Shown here: positions 34,861 through 46,207 of the stretch, piece by piece
How positions within the stretch are numbered: the first letter of the stretch is position 1
Layout of the letters: the number at the start of each line of letters is the position of its first letter
Program-made: the position numbers and the translations under genes
NCBI GenBank assembly: GCA_000149265.1
Contig: CH003028.1
Span: 2,444,961 to 2,508,960 of the forward strand
Length of the DNA: 64,000 nucleotides
Direction of reading: 5' to 3'
DNA from: Ciona savignyi
Taxonomy: Eukaryota; Chordata; Ascidiacea; Phlebobranchia; Cionidae
The notes under the pieces: generated by a model
Told to the model about the DNA's origin: nothing
The model's database searches: none
What the model saw: the letters and a program-made list of their open reading frames with translations, nothing else

Positions 34861-37800
34861 TAATCAGCAGGCTCGTGTGCACCATGAAATATGAAACTGC
34901 CGTTGAAATATTAATGAAACTAGGGTAGACTTCATTAAATAGTGGCTTATTGCTTTCCAGCTAAAAGTTAACCCAGTGTAAACTAATACATAGATAAAAT
35001 AAACAGTGATGAAATGTCAATATTACAGAGTTTATATGTAAAAGGCTACGCAACACTGTTCATAAATATATAAGCAGTGCAATATTTAGTTTACAGATCG
35101 GTTTAAATTTGCACCATTGGACGACTGCTCTGCACTTTGAACGGACTGGCAGATTAAAATACATCCGGTTTGATTATTCACTGTTGTAATATCATTAATG
35201 CAGGACTTGAAACTTAATTATAGCTATTAGAAATCAGCTTTAAATGGTGCACAGGGTAATTAGTACTTAGAAGTATGCTATTCTATCTAATCTTGGTTTG
35301 TTTACAACGAACGCTATAGTTACAGCCACAAAACTGGTAAAAATGTCGTCCCAAATGTATAAGAATTTGTAATTGAGAAGTCTCATTTTCAAAATCATAT
35401 GATCACAATACATTTAGTGACGCGTCAGATATCTTGCTTCTTATTGGCTGGTAGAAATAGATAGAGCGTTATTATAGTCCCGTGGGATGGTAGCCTTTGA
35501 AGTGACAGTTCTAACCCGATTTTACAGCATCAGTAGATTAGCAGTGGGTCGAATGAAATCGTTATTATTGGGAAGAGCTAATCCATTATTGTTTTAATAT
35601 GTACAGCACCCTAATCTATTATTAGATATCACTGAACTGCTCAGTGCACTTTTATATTCTGTGTTATTATGAATAGTAAGGGACAAAAAATAGGTTGTTA
35701 GGAAATAAAACTTTCGGGAATTCGCCCCTGAAATTAGGTCGCGTTTTCCAGTTTAGTTCATTACGTGCAAACGATCATTTATTAGGTAATTCGGCCTAGA
35801 ATACGTTCCGTAATTACAAAGTTTTTGTTTTCAATCGCCGCTAATTGCCGAGCAGCAGATTTTACGAGCGCTTGTTGGACAGCTTGTCTATGACGAAACA
35901 ATGCAATCTTGCTGACGTAACAAGGCCTGCCACGCGACTGCACGAAAAATGATCCGTACATCGAAGAATTGAAACCAACACGAATAAATGTCGAGTTAAT
36001 CCCACCACACGCTCGCCCTGTTTCCTGTTATTTTGAAGTCGGCTGCGGTTTGGAATGCAATTCCATTCTGTGTTACCCGGGCTAGTTAACGGTGTAACGT
36101 GAGGTGTACGAAGCTATAGTTGCAGTGCATCTGGCGCATTGAGGAATTTTTTGGAGCGTAATATTTTCGCGCGATTTCACCCGACAAGGGAGTCCAGACA
36201 GGAAGCGCCCCAAGGTCAGATGCATCGATTGTATTGTTGCGTAACAATGCGTATCGGCGTTTAGGTTCTCGAATTGATAGCGATGTCTTGATTTGTAGTG
36301 ACGGCAGGTTGTGGCATTGTACTTGACATTATGACGTCACAGGGCCACGCGTCTAGTACTGTACCGTGTTCGCCATTGTCCTGCGTCTGTCGTATTAACC
36401 ACGGTAGGCCGGGCATGGCGAATAATTTTTATTACCCTCCACAAAGCCACCACGCTGCGAGGCGCGTGCGCTCTGCAAATCGTACTTTACTTTTGTTCTA
36501 GAAAAACTTCTGCTTCGGCTGGCAGCAGCCCTCGCTTTTGCCGCCTTGTTTTAAATAAACAGATTTTGAAGCCCGCGACCTGCCCATTCAGTTCTGCTAC
36601 CCGGCATTGTTGGGCCTCGCTGCCCAACTGTCGCGCTCAGTTTTAGTTTGTTTTTAGTCGCCCGCCTTTCTCTCGACGAGGTCGTGTTACTGCGCTCGTT
36701 AGTAATCGCTGCTGAGTAGTCTGCCGCTCATACCAGGGCAGGTGTCAGCGTCGTCTGCCCACTATTGCCTATAAGACCCGGCACTAGTCGACTTTGGATC
36801 ATAACACAGTCGTTCGTCAACCAGTGCACTCTCTATTTTCATACGCTACTTGTAAGTGCCAGACGGAAGGATTATAGATTCGTTTGCAAGCATTGCGCTT
36901 CTAGCTCATAGACGAATAGAGTCGTTGACTGTAGCTGGATTATGACGAAACAATGGGGCCGCAAGAGCAGGATTATAGAGGCAGGATTAACAATTTAAAA
37001 TGTCGTCGAAAAAAGATCAAGATATATTGGGGTTGTTTGGTTGAAATTGGCCACATTCAAACCGGTAGTCGGCGAGTAAGCATCTTAATACGTTAGTTAC
37101 AATTTAGCAGCAAACGGGAATTTGATATTTAATGGTATGTTTTAGTGAACGGAAAACGATTAGAGTTGATAGAATTATTTGACTGAGGTAAACAAATTAG
37201 CTGTAGGTGCCAGACGAAGACAGTACAGCGCCCAGCCCCCTATAAAATTCCGTTTTACCCGGTCATTACAAACCGACGAATTGTTCGACTAGGAACGCCT
37301 AATAGTTCAGGTTACCAGGATGGGAGAGCCGGTATGCGGGGAAGGTGACGTTCGCTAATTTTCGTCAAGTTTCCCACGGTCTGTACGGCGATGGTCGCCC
37401 ACGGCACTAGCTGAGTTATGTGCTGTGATAACTTGCGTAGAAATTGGTAACAATTTACAAACAATCACAGCAGTAATACGTAGTGCCCGGCAAACATGAG
37501 CCGGGCATTCGTACCAACGCTCGGCAGTTACATGGACAAGGAAAAGATTTGTTCGCAGCTGCCGAGTTAACGCACCGTGTAAGTAGGCACAATGCAAGCA
37601 GCTTGCATTTCTAAAAACGCAAGTCTTCTGTTTTCTTTGTTTGGTCGCAATACGGCAAAGGCGCCGAGAAATTGGATTTTCAGCATTTTTTCTTTTGTTG
37701 CAGATTTGAGTACCACTAGATAAAAACATTGAAACTGCTTGTTCGAACCAGGAGGTTAAAAATCCGTGTCAAGGTCGCGAATAGTATCTTTTCTGCTTGG

Positions 37801-37881
37801 ACGAGTAAGGAATTTCTATAGAAAAGTTAAAGCACAAGGTGCAACCTAAGAAGTTTCGATTTGCAACTATCCGAAATAAAG
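34861..37881. other. Intergenic region upstream of the DLK-like gene
   Basis: Three kilobases with no convincing exon or repeat. From about 35,850 to 37,900 it is visibly richer in G, C and CpG than its surroundings, which fits a promoter and 5' UTR region for the gene at 37882. No TATA box or start site could be fixed by eye. Confidence 0.5.
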
Positions 37882-40800
37882 ATGAAGTGCAAGATGATAT
37901 TACTTTTCAGCGCTGCGATGATCGGGCTCAGCGTGGGAAAACCAACCGGTAAGTTGGCTAAAACGTAAACAGTGTAATCCAGCTCGTGCGAGATAATAGC
38001 GCGCGGTGAATAATGGGCTCAGTTAAGTGGATAGTCACATTGTGCCGATCAGAGTACAGTCGTGAATGCGGGACTGACCAAATATTGTAGAGAACTAGCA
38101 TCGTGCTCACGGCTTGCTAAATAAGTAAACAAGCGAATGAAGTAATCAACACGGCGCTCAAACAAACTGCCAGAAAATAAACGAAAGTTTTTCTTTGTGT
38201 CCACACCGACTAATGGCTCCCACGGTCCTGAAAGACCTAGCAGTAACCGGACACCGTGATCAGAATTGGAATTAACTCGATACCAGGCTAGGTAAGGGGG
38301 AGGTTAATTCGGCTAAATTGACTCTTCCCATGACCTGTGTGAGGTTTTCAGTCTGGCTAATTATGAGTATCTAGGATGCGGCTAGGACGACTTAATACTC
38401 GGCGCCGTATCAGACACCTAGCAACATAACTCCGGCTAGTAAGGCGACAACGTAGCACTCGACGTGTGAAAGTGTCGTTTGAATGGCCGTAATAAAAGAT
38501 CACGACCACTTGAAACGATATTCCCTTATCTTAACTTGTCAGTTAGGATTTTGGTGGCGCCTGACCGTACAACAAGTACCCTTAACCTTCCGTCGTTATG
38601 ATTAATCGATGTTTCCTTGGTACATTAATCGGAGTTTGTTTTGCGTCGGTTTAGAGTGTCCCGCTCGAGTCGCCAAGTTTGAAAAATTCGCCGGGTTCCA
38701 CCTGTCCTTCGCGTTCGCGCGACAGGTGTCTGCTCATGCCCGGTGCCTCACTTTTACGAGCGCCCGGCCCACCAGGGACCAGCTATCTCTCGGCGACAGC
38801 CGGCACACCGTGGCCACAGATAGCGCCATATGCGCCGACCTCGCTCAGTCAACATTGCTGTTTGCCCGGCGACCGTCGATTAATTGGATTTCCATCGACC
38901 ACGCTTCTGTTGTTTGATTTGCGCGCTATATATTACCGACACCGAACCTGTTTCCCCCCTTAGGGAGCAATGAGATATTAACAGCAACCGATACCTCGCC
39001 TAATTCATCTCATTACCCTACACAACGTAAACAAATCGAAATCCCCGCTGCATATTCTAACCTCAATATTACCATCCGCAGAGACCACGGCATGTCCCAC
39101 CCGCTGCAATCTATCGCATGGATTCTGCAACCCTTCCGGCCAATGCAAGTAAGTGTTTCGAAGTTGGACACCAAATTGATTTTATTTGAACTTTATTTAA
39201 CCTTTCACCTAATTTCCAGATGCTTTACCGGTTGGAAAGGTCCCGAGTGCAACCAATGTACGCCAGCTATCGGCTGCGTCCACGGTACGTGTAAACAACC
39301 CGGTCAATGTATCTGCGAAGCTGGATGGGCTGGGCCAAAATGCGACAAAGGTGAGACACGCCTCTCTATTACGTAATAGTTGGCTCCATTGTGTGATAAT
39401 GGACGGCAACAATTAATTTAAAGGATTAATTCTAATGACTCGCAATTGCCACCAGACCAGCAATACTGCGAGCGTCACCGACCGTGCAGAAACGGGGCGA
39501 CTTGTATCAACAACGGCCTCGGTGGCTTCAAGTGCGTTTGCCCCCCTGGTCTGGCGGGGACCACTTGCCAGGACACCGCTACCACCACCCAGACCATCAC
39601 CCCCAACAACCTGGGAAAGCCCCACTGCTTGAATGGGGGAAGGTGTGTCCGTGGAAACGAAGAAACAGGATGCGAAAGGTGTGTACTCAAATCAACTGAT
39701 ACTTTTAAGATTATTCATTATTTTGAATACAAAAAAAGCAGCCTAAAGACTAGCCTAATACTTTATATGAAATACAGTGATTAATTCACAAACGTTTAAA
39801 TTCTGAACTACAACCCCTACTGTTGAGTGACGGCCATTGAACAAAATAAAATGTTTGTGTACTGACTAATATAAAAATATTCCTTTTGAATTTTGTGAAA
39901 TAACCCGACTTTTCTTTCCGTAGATGCTCGTGCCCTGCAGGATTCACCGGCGCCCGGTGTGAACAGATCGTCCGTATGTGTGTGATGCGGCCGTGTGCAA
40001 ACGGAGGTCACTGCCAAGACGTGATCGGTAACTTCCGCTGCGAGTGCGCGCACGGATACCGCGGAAAGTACTGCACAGAAGACATCAACGAATGCTCCGT
40101 GCTCGGCAGACACGCATGCGAGAACGGCGGAACCTGCGTCAACCGGTTCGGCTCGTACACTTGCGCATGCGCAGACGGGTACAAGGGTTCGCGGTGCCAG
40201 ACCCGCGTGGTGGTACCGCCCACCACAACCACCCCGCCACCAACAACAACAACTACTTCTACCCCCGCAACCACCACTACTACAAAGCCCACCACCACTA
40301 CTACTGAAACTACAACTGAGAAAGCAGAGGAAATAATCGTAGTGCCCCGCCTAGTGGCCGGAGTTAGCAAAAGCAACATCAAGGTCACCCACATCGTCCG
40401 CCAGGTGGAGGTAGAGTCATCCAACGGAGACGTGTCCTTCATCCGAGAAGTAGTCGACCAGCAGGGGGCGCTAAGTGCCACCGACCAGGTCAAATCTTCA
40501 GTGACCATGGTCCAAGCGCTGACCTTCGCGTTTCTTGGCGTCGCGATCGCTCTGTTCATCGGCATCGGCATCTTCATGTGGATCCATTGTTCGAGACGCG
40601 GAAAGAAGATCAGTCGTCACTGCTCCGGGGAATCACCGAACGAGGGAACCCCCATGAGCGAGAATAGCCGGGAAGCGTCCATCGTAAAGACGCGGCACGG
40701 CAAGTGCAGTCCGCCGCAGTACGTGCGGGAGGAACCGAAACCGGGATACCCCATGCGCGCTGTAGCGCTACCAAGCGAAGATAGAGGGCAGGTCGAGTGC

Positions 40801-40899
40801 CTCTACGTCGCTCTCCCCGACAATTCGTCATCAGACATTTCGCCACTTGGTGGCCACTTATTAAACTCATCACTCCCCGCGTACGAGGAGCGATATTAG
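37882..40899 (+). CDS. DLK: DLK-like (delta-like non-canonical Notch ligand) EGF membrane protein
   Basis: Five exons: 37882-37948, 39082-39148, 39220-39350, 39456-39678, 39924-40899, with matching phases; 487 aa. Signal peptide (MKCKMILLFSAAMIGLSVG), then six EGF-like repeats. EGF1 (CPTRCNLSHGFC) and EGF2 (GCVHGTCKQPGQCICEAGW) have the spacing of DLK1/DLK2. EGF4 is irregular. EGF6 starts DINEC, a calcium-binding type. No DSL domain is present, which separates it from canonical Delta/Jagged. A Thr/Pro-rich stalk, probably O-glycosylated, leads to one membrane helix (ALTFAFLGVAIALFIGIGIF) and a tail of about 110 residues. DLK proteins modulate Notch signalling and differentiation. EGF proteins of this kind are substrates of xylosyltransferases like the neighbouring GXYLT, but that link is only inference. 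Confidence 0.85.
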
Positions 40900-41267
40900 C
40901 CGACCCGGCGAATTTCGTTTATTATTTTTTTGTTTTTTTCGTTTTTTTCTTTCCCCCTTGCACTGCGACTGTGATCTTCGTTTTGTATTTTTCACGTGAC
41001 AGCCACGTGACTTTCGTTATTTCCCGCCCATCGTCATGACAACGGTCGCCATGACGCGCAGTCAACAGAGAGACCCTGGGAGAATATGACTGGAATGCTT
41101 TTTCGATTTCAGGCGTCGTTTACCGTAAAACCGCGTTGCTTCACTTTCGTTTATTATTTTGTTCATTTATTTCTTTTTATCACTGTGTCTTCTGCTATAT
41201 TACGTCACGCCCCACGTGACTTCAGCCCACCAATCATTACCGTTGTAAGTTCTTTTCCCGTCGATCA

Positions 41268-41273
41268 AATAAA
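41268..41273 (+). terminator. Poly(A) signal AATAAA for the DLK-like gene
   Basis: First clear AATAAA after the stop at 40899, about 370 bp downstream, implying a 3' UTR of roughly 390 bases. Confidence 0.5.
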
Positions 41274-43638
41274 CGTACTCTCTGCCGACAACTTGTGGTG
41301 AAATATCCATTGTGACGCAATAATGTAGCACATGGCCCGCGCGGGCGACATATGGTGCGAAAGTTGCTTATTTCAAACAGTTAAAAGGCTCGATATATTT
41401 GCTCAATATGGCGAGAAAAGCCAAACACGTTCAGGATTAGGTCAAAAATAACAGTTGGGCGTGTGGAACAAATCGTTAACTTATTGTTCAGCAATAAATA
41501 ATCCGCATTTTTAAACGTGTAAACCTCGTGGATTTGTCGGCCACCTTCCGATTTCTATTAGTCAACCGGGTTTAACGGAATGCGAAGCTTTTTAAACAAA
41601 CAGTAACAGAACGTTCATATGGCCGAATGGTTAATGTGATCATACACGGAATTATAAATAAAACGGATCTTGGTGACGAGCCATCATGGTTTTAAAACGT
41701 AAAATGAGAAAAGAGCACTGAACTTGATCCAGACTTAAATATCCTACACAGTGTCTTTAAAGTTAGGTTTTAAATTTAAATCGTACCTTGCCCAAGAACA
41801 CACGCCGGTGGTGTAGGTTTCGATAACACAAAACGAGCTTGTACGGTGCATTATTTTCAAATTATGAAGGTATTTAAAAAAACTGTATGTGTGTTGGTAT
41901 ACTGGAATCGTGGTCAAAGTATGACATAGGATAGGATAGGATATTTATGTTTATCCACGTGAATGGAAAAACGCAAAGGATGTTATCATACGGGTAATCG
42001 TCAGATAGCGGGTTACTGGAGATATTTTTGTGTTGTTTATAATTAAGACGTTTCTTTAACTTTAGTGGAACCTATTAAATCTAGTCAATATCCGTTAAGG
42101 GCCCTGCCCAATGACACATCCGACTATCTAGCGACCAGATAGCAACCAGTTTCGAACCTGCACCCTTAAGACTGAAATGCAGCGCACTAACAACCAAACT
42201 ACACGGACGAATATATTAAGACATGATTTGGTGTCACTTCACACCATTGATTTGGCTTTAATATGGTAGGGTGAGTGCTAAGTGACGTTCGCGAGTAACA
42301 TATAATGTGGTGTGAAATATATCCACGCTCTTCCGGCCGCTGTGAGCCTCTAAGCCAGTTTGCCGGTGGGGATTATTATTATCCGAATTATTTAAAAAAT
42401 AAGATAATTTAATGCTTAATTTTCGACAATAAATAATAATGCACTGATAATGGTATTATCTCTCACTATTTCATTGTAGTTTACGCCGGAACTCTATCGA
42501 ATCTACTAGACGGCTGATCTGTTTACACTTAGAGTATCTGTCGGTGCTATTTCGGTACAGAAGTCCCTCGAAGTTCCAGAAGTGACGACCTGTATCTCAA
42601 GGGAGAGTCGGTTAATGCGAGACGTACACTCACTGCGACCGAAATAAGAATGACTTTATATTATAATGTATTGTCGATTTGGATCGCAAAGTAAATCATC
42701 TAAACATTTCTTATTGTTGCGCAAGTCTAGTTTTGATAGGTTTTCCGTAGCACAGTCACCGATTTTGAGCTAATTGCAGTTGGAGAGGTATGTTGGGTTG
42801 TGTAAGCTTGCAGCTGTTCGGTGATTAACTAACTCAGTATACTTCTACTGTGTGAGGCTTTAGTACACAGCAAAAATACTCGACTGGTAGATTTAGTTTT
42901 AGTTTATTGATTATTTGCTTTTTTACACCGACATAATGAATATAAAATAAATTATGTAGCAACAAACGAAAGGGTTAGCCAAAACAGTCGTTAAACATGT
43001 TATTGGTCAATTTAAACAAATTGCCAATCGTCAGTTACGGCTGTTAAATCGAAAGATTAGACTCCGTTGACAGCACAATAAAGGATAGGATGAAAGACAA
43101 ATTTATGATACAGCGAAAATATAGAATAGAAATGTTATATTTTACGTTTTTGCAGGAACCTTGTTGAAAGTGTGCTGTGGAATATTTTGAAATTTATAAA
43201 TTTCCCCATGGTCAATTATAACGTATTGACCGTCTTGTAAACTAATTAATTCCACATTTTACTATAACAGCTATTTATGTTTTAATCATATAGAGGGCAT
43301 TAACCATTGGCACGAGGGTATTGACCGTATTGAGCATTCCTGTTCGAAATGTGATTGTATATTAAAAAAAAATACAATTTATGATTTAGAATTTGGTACA
43401 GCTACCAGCTTGGTTTAAAAACTGATTTTAAACTACTTCAACCAATGTGCCCGATGCCTGTTAGAATCTATTATGTGCTAAAAAAGCTTTGTTGGACATC
43501 ATTTAAGAACGAATAGGACTTACATTTTAGAGACTGGAATGAGACTTTCCAAAGGCTTTAGAATTTTAAGGGTGAAATAAACAATTTAAATTATTTCAGT
43601 TATTTTGCCTGATATTAGTTTGTTTTTATAACCCAAAA
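41274..43638. other. Intergenic region DLK-like / small heat-shock protein
   Basis: No coding exon seen. It holds a family-2 tRNA-like repeat at 41617-41700 (tatggccgaatggttaatg ... catcatggttttaaaac) and a family-1 SINE at 41927. The last kilobase should include the heat-shock gene promoter. I looked for clustered nGAAn heat-shock elements and did not find a convincing array. Confidence 0.5.
41927..42212 (-). repeat. SINE-like repeat, family 1, full-length copy
   Basis: Minus-strand copy with the tail ataggataggataggat, gttatcatacgggtaatcgt and gggccctgcccaatgacac, and a short internal duplication of agcgaccagatagcaaccag before the tRNA-like end. Confidence 0.7.
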
Positions 43639-46041
43639 ATGTCCGTTCACGATTCGGACGACGCTTCTACTACGTCATCACGCATGACGTCATCACGTGG
43701 TGACAGCGGGTGGGGAGGACGGAGGAGCTGGGATGAGGAGGAGCGAGGTCATCCGGACGGGAGGAGGTCAAGCATCTCCAGTGAGAAGATCATCAGCAGC
43801 AGCTCTACCACCACCAAGCGGATGAGCGATGAAGATTTCGGGGACTTCGGGACTTTCCCCAGAAGAGGGGTATCACGGGGTCGGATCAGGGACGATTTGT
43901 TTCGAGACGATTTCGACGAGAGAATGGAACACATGGTCCGAGAGTTTGATGAGCGTTGTGCACGATCGATTCTGGAAGATGACGTCAGACCCTTCGGTAA
44001 GCATTGTGACGTTATGACATCGAGGCAAATAGTAAGATGATCGAATTGCGGTGTAAGGTGTGCTAAATATATCTGTGACGTTTTAGGGACTTTCCCGAGA
44101 AGGGGAACCGAAGATTCGGTCTTCTCACGTCCGCGGTTGCTTGGCAACAGCTTCTTTAACAATTCGCGGTTGCGTTCTATTTTCGATGACGACATGGATT
44201 CCGATTGGTCAGCGCGTAGATGGCCGCGCGCTTTGGACGAGGACAGTGGAGTTTTTAGTGACGTCACAATCAAATCGCGAAACGACGGGATGCAGTTGGA
44301 CAAGACGCTTCGCCAGGACAGGAAATGTACGCCGGAGAAGTTCCAAGTTGAGATTGACGTTAAAGGGTTCAAGTTCGTAAACTGAGTTCATTTTGTCCTC
44401 ATTACATAAAAGAAATTGTTTGCGATTCTAACGTTATGTACATTTTTCGTCAGAGGTATCGATAACCTGTAGTGACCTTATAAAGGACCTTAAAAGATTT
44501 GTAAAATGCTTGCATTGAACCTTCAAGTAATTATTATGTTACATTGAACGCAGGGTAATCACCGTCAATGTGGGAAACATGCGCAATAGAGTTAATCTTT
44601 TTGATCATTATTATAAACGGGATAATCATTGAGAGATTCCCACGAAATATGTATTAGACTTCCAACCAGGGTTTTGATTACCTGTTGTGAGCTCCCAAGA
44701 TTATAAATGGTTGTATTACAAAAGCATTTATTGGGTTGTAAAGGACAAAGGGCAATCAACGTACAACTTAGACACATGTAATAAGATAAGACGTTGTAAC
44801 AAAAACAATTCTATAGTTCAAAATCATTATAGGTAAGAAATGTAAGCTTGCTTGGCAGAATACACTTCTTATTTTTTTATCAAATGTTACCGAAAAAACT
44901 CAGATCGATTCGAAAATTGGTGAAGCATTATGCCGCTGGTGACAGAGTATTTAGATCGATTCTTACCTGGCTTATATGTGCAAAAATAACAAAGATAAAA
45001 CTTGATGGGTGTTTTATATGAGTTGATTGGTATTGTATATAAAAACATTCACAATATTTTTATTACCACTACTACAGCTGTTGGTTCTCTTGCCGTTTTT
45101 TTGTTTTTTTTTGTTTTTTTAAATTATTAGTATTCTAACTATCAGTGTTTCCATAGTGCGAATGAATTGCTCGTCAAAACGGAAGGAAATCGGTTGGTCA
45201 TCACTGCCAAGTCTAAAGAAATTGTTGGCGTCACTTCTGGCAAAATATCCAGGTAGCCATTGGGAACTTTTTTCATATTGGTTGTTACGGGTTGAACAAG
45301 CAATATGCCGTTAAGCAAGTTTATGTTTTTTTGGCGACATCATAAACCATGGAACGAAGTTGGTTTCATATTTACACATCATAAGCTGGACTGCATACAT
45401 TGGTTAAAGAGACGGAGTCTGTAAATACTGCTTTGTGTATTGCGCTGGTTGTTTCACATGTACGGCCGTATGGCCGAATGGTTAACGCGACCGATACATA
45501 TACTAAATTATATACAAAAACGGATTTAATTTATCAGAATCTGCATCTCAGCAACTTGAAATCATCAGGTTTTGGGGAATGTATTACACTGTGTTAAATA
45601 CGATAGATTAGCTATTATACAAGTCTCGTTTTACCCATTAAGTTTTTTTTTATCGAGCTAAGTTTCGAACCCATGATGTGTTGCGCACAAGGACCGTTTT
45701 TGTATAGAAGTCGGTATATGTATCGGTCGCGCTAACCATTCGACCATACGCCCGTACAAGTTCACTACTTGTTACTGGTTCAAGTTTTGTTGTACCAATC
45801 TAGTCCGTAAAACGGCTCCATAACCACTGTTCCTAGCAGGGAATTGAAACGGGAATTCGATCTTCCTGAAGGCGTGGACCCATATGACGTAGTATCTAAC
45901 CTCATGCCTGATGGCTTCCTGCGTGTTGAGGCTCCAGTCAAACTATCTGCTTCAGGAGAGAGGAGGCACTCTAGCTCCACCGAGTGCTCGGAACGGAGAT
46001 TGTCGTCGGGGACTGAGAAATTGGAGCAAAAAGAGACGTAG
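43639..46041 (+). CDS. Small heat-shock protein (alpha-crystallin / HSP20 family)
   Basis: ATP-independent chaperone that holds unfolding proteins. Exons 43639-43996, 44087-44372, 45157-45252, 45840-46041; phases agree; 313 aa, longer than the usual 150-220 because of a Ser/Arg/Asp-rich N-terminal region of about 200 residues. The alpha-crystallin domain starts near residue 205 (FQVEIDVKGFNANELLVKTE), continues NRLVITAKSKE, and closes with REFDLPEGVDPYDV and LMPDGFLRVEAP, the conserved end with the G-x-L-type strand as GFLRV. FGTFPRRG occurs twice, on both sides of intron 1. The tail is Ser/Glu-rich and I see no IxI motif. The donor of exon 2 must be GTTCGT at 44373; the nearby GTAAAC would leave a stop in exon 3. 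Confidence 0.85.
45460..45757. repeat. Head-to-head pair of family-2 tRNA-like repeats
   Basis: The first 41 bp (45460-45500, gtacggccgtatggccgaat...) and the inverted last 41 bp (45717-45757) agree at 38 positions. Each arm continues inward with tacaaaaacgg. The right arm has a clear B box (catgggttcgaaactt on the minus strand). The pair fills the middle of intron 3 of the heat-shock gene. Confidence 0.65.
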
Positions 46042-46207
46042 ATTTTTATTTCAACTGTCACAAATATGAACAAAAACAAATGCAGTGCAAATGGCCGGTG
46101 TATGCGTACAAGTTAAAGATGATGGATTGATTGTAACTATTATGTAGTTAATACCGTTGACGTTTGTAAATTATTTGATCGTGTTCTTCTCACCGTGATT
46201 TAAAATG

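Noticed and set aside
40008..40577. 189-aa minus-strand frame
   Set aside because: Antisense shadow of the DLK exon; the Val-rich part is the complement of the Thr/Pro stalk.
43749..44372. 207-aa minus-strand frame
   Set aside because: Antisense to heat-shock exons 1-2 and the intron between them; the plus-strand splice pattern and alpha-crystallin domain are decisive.
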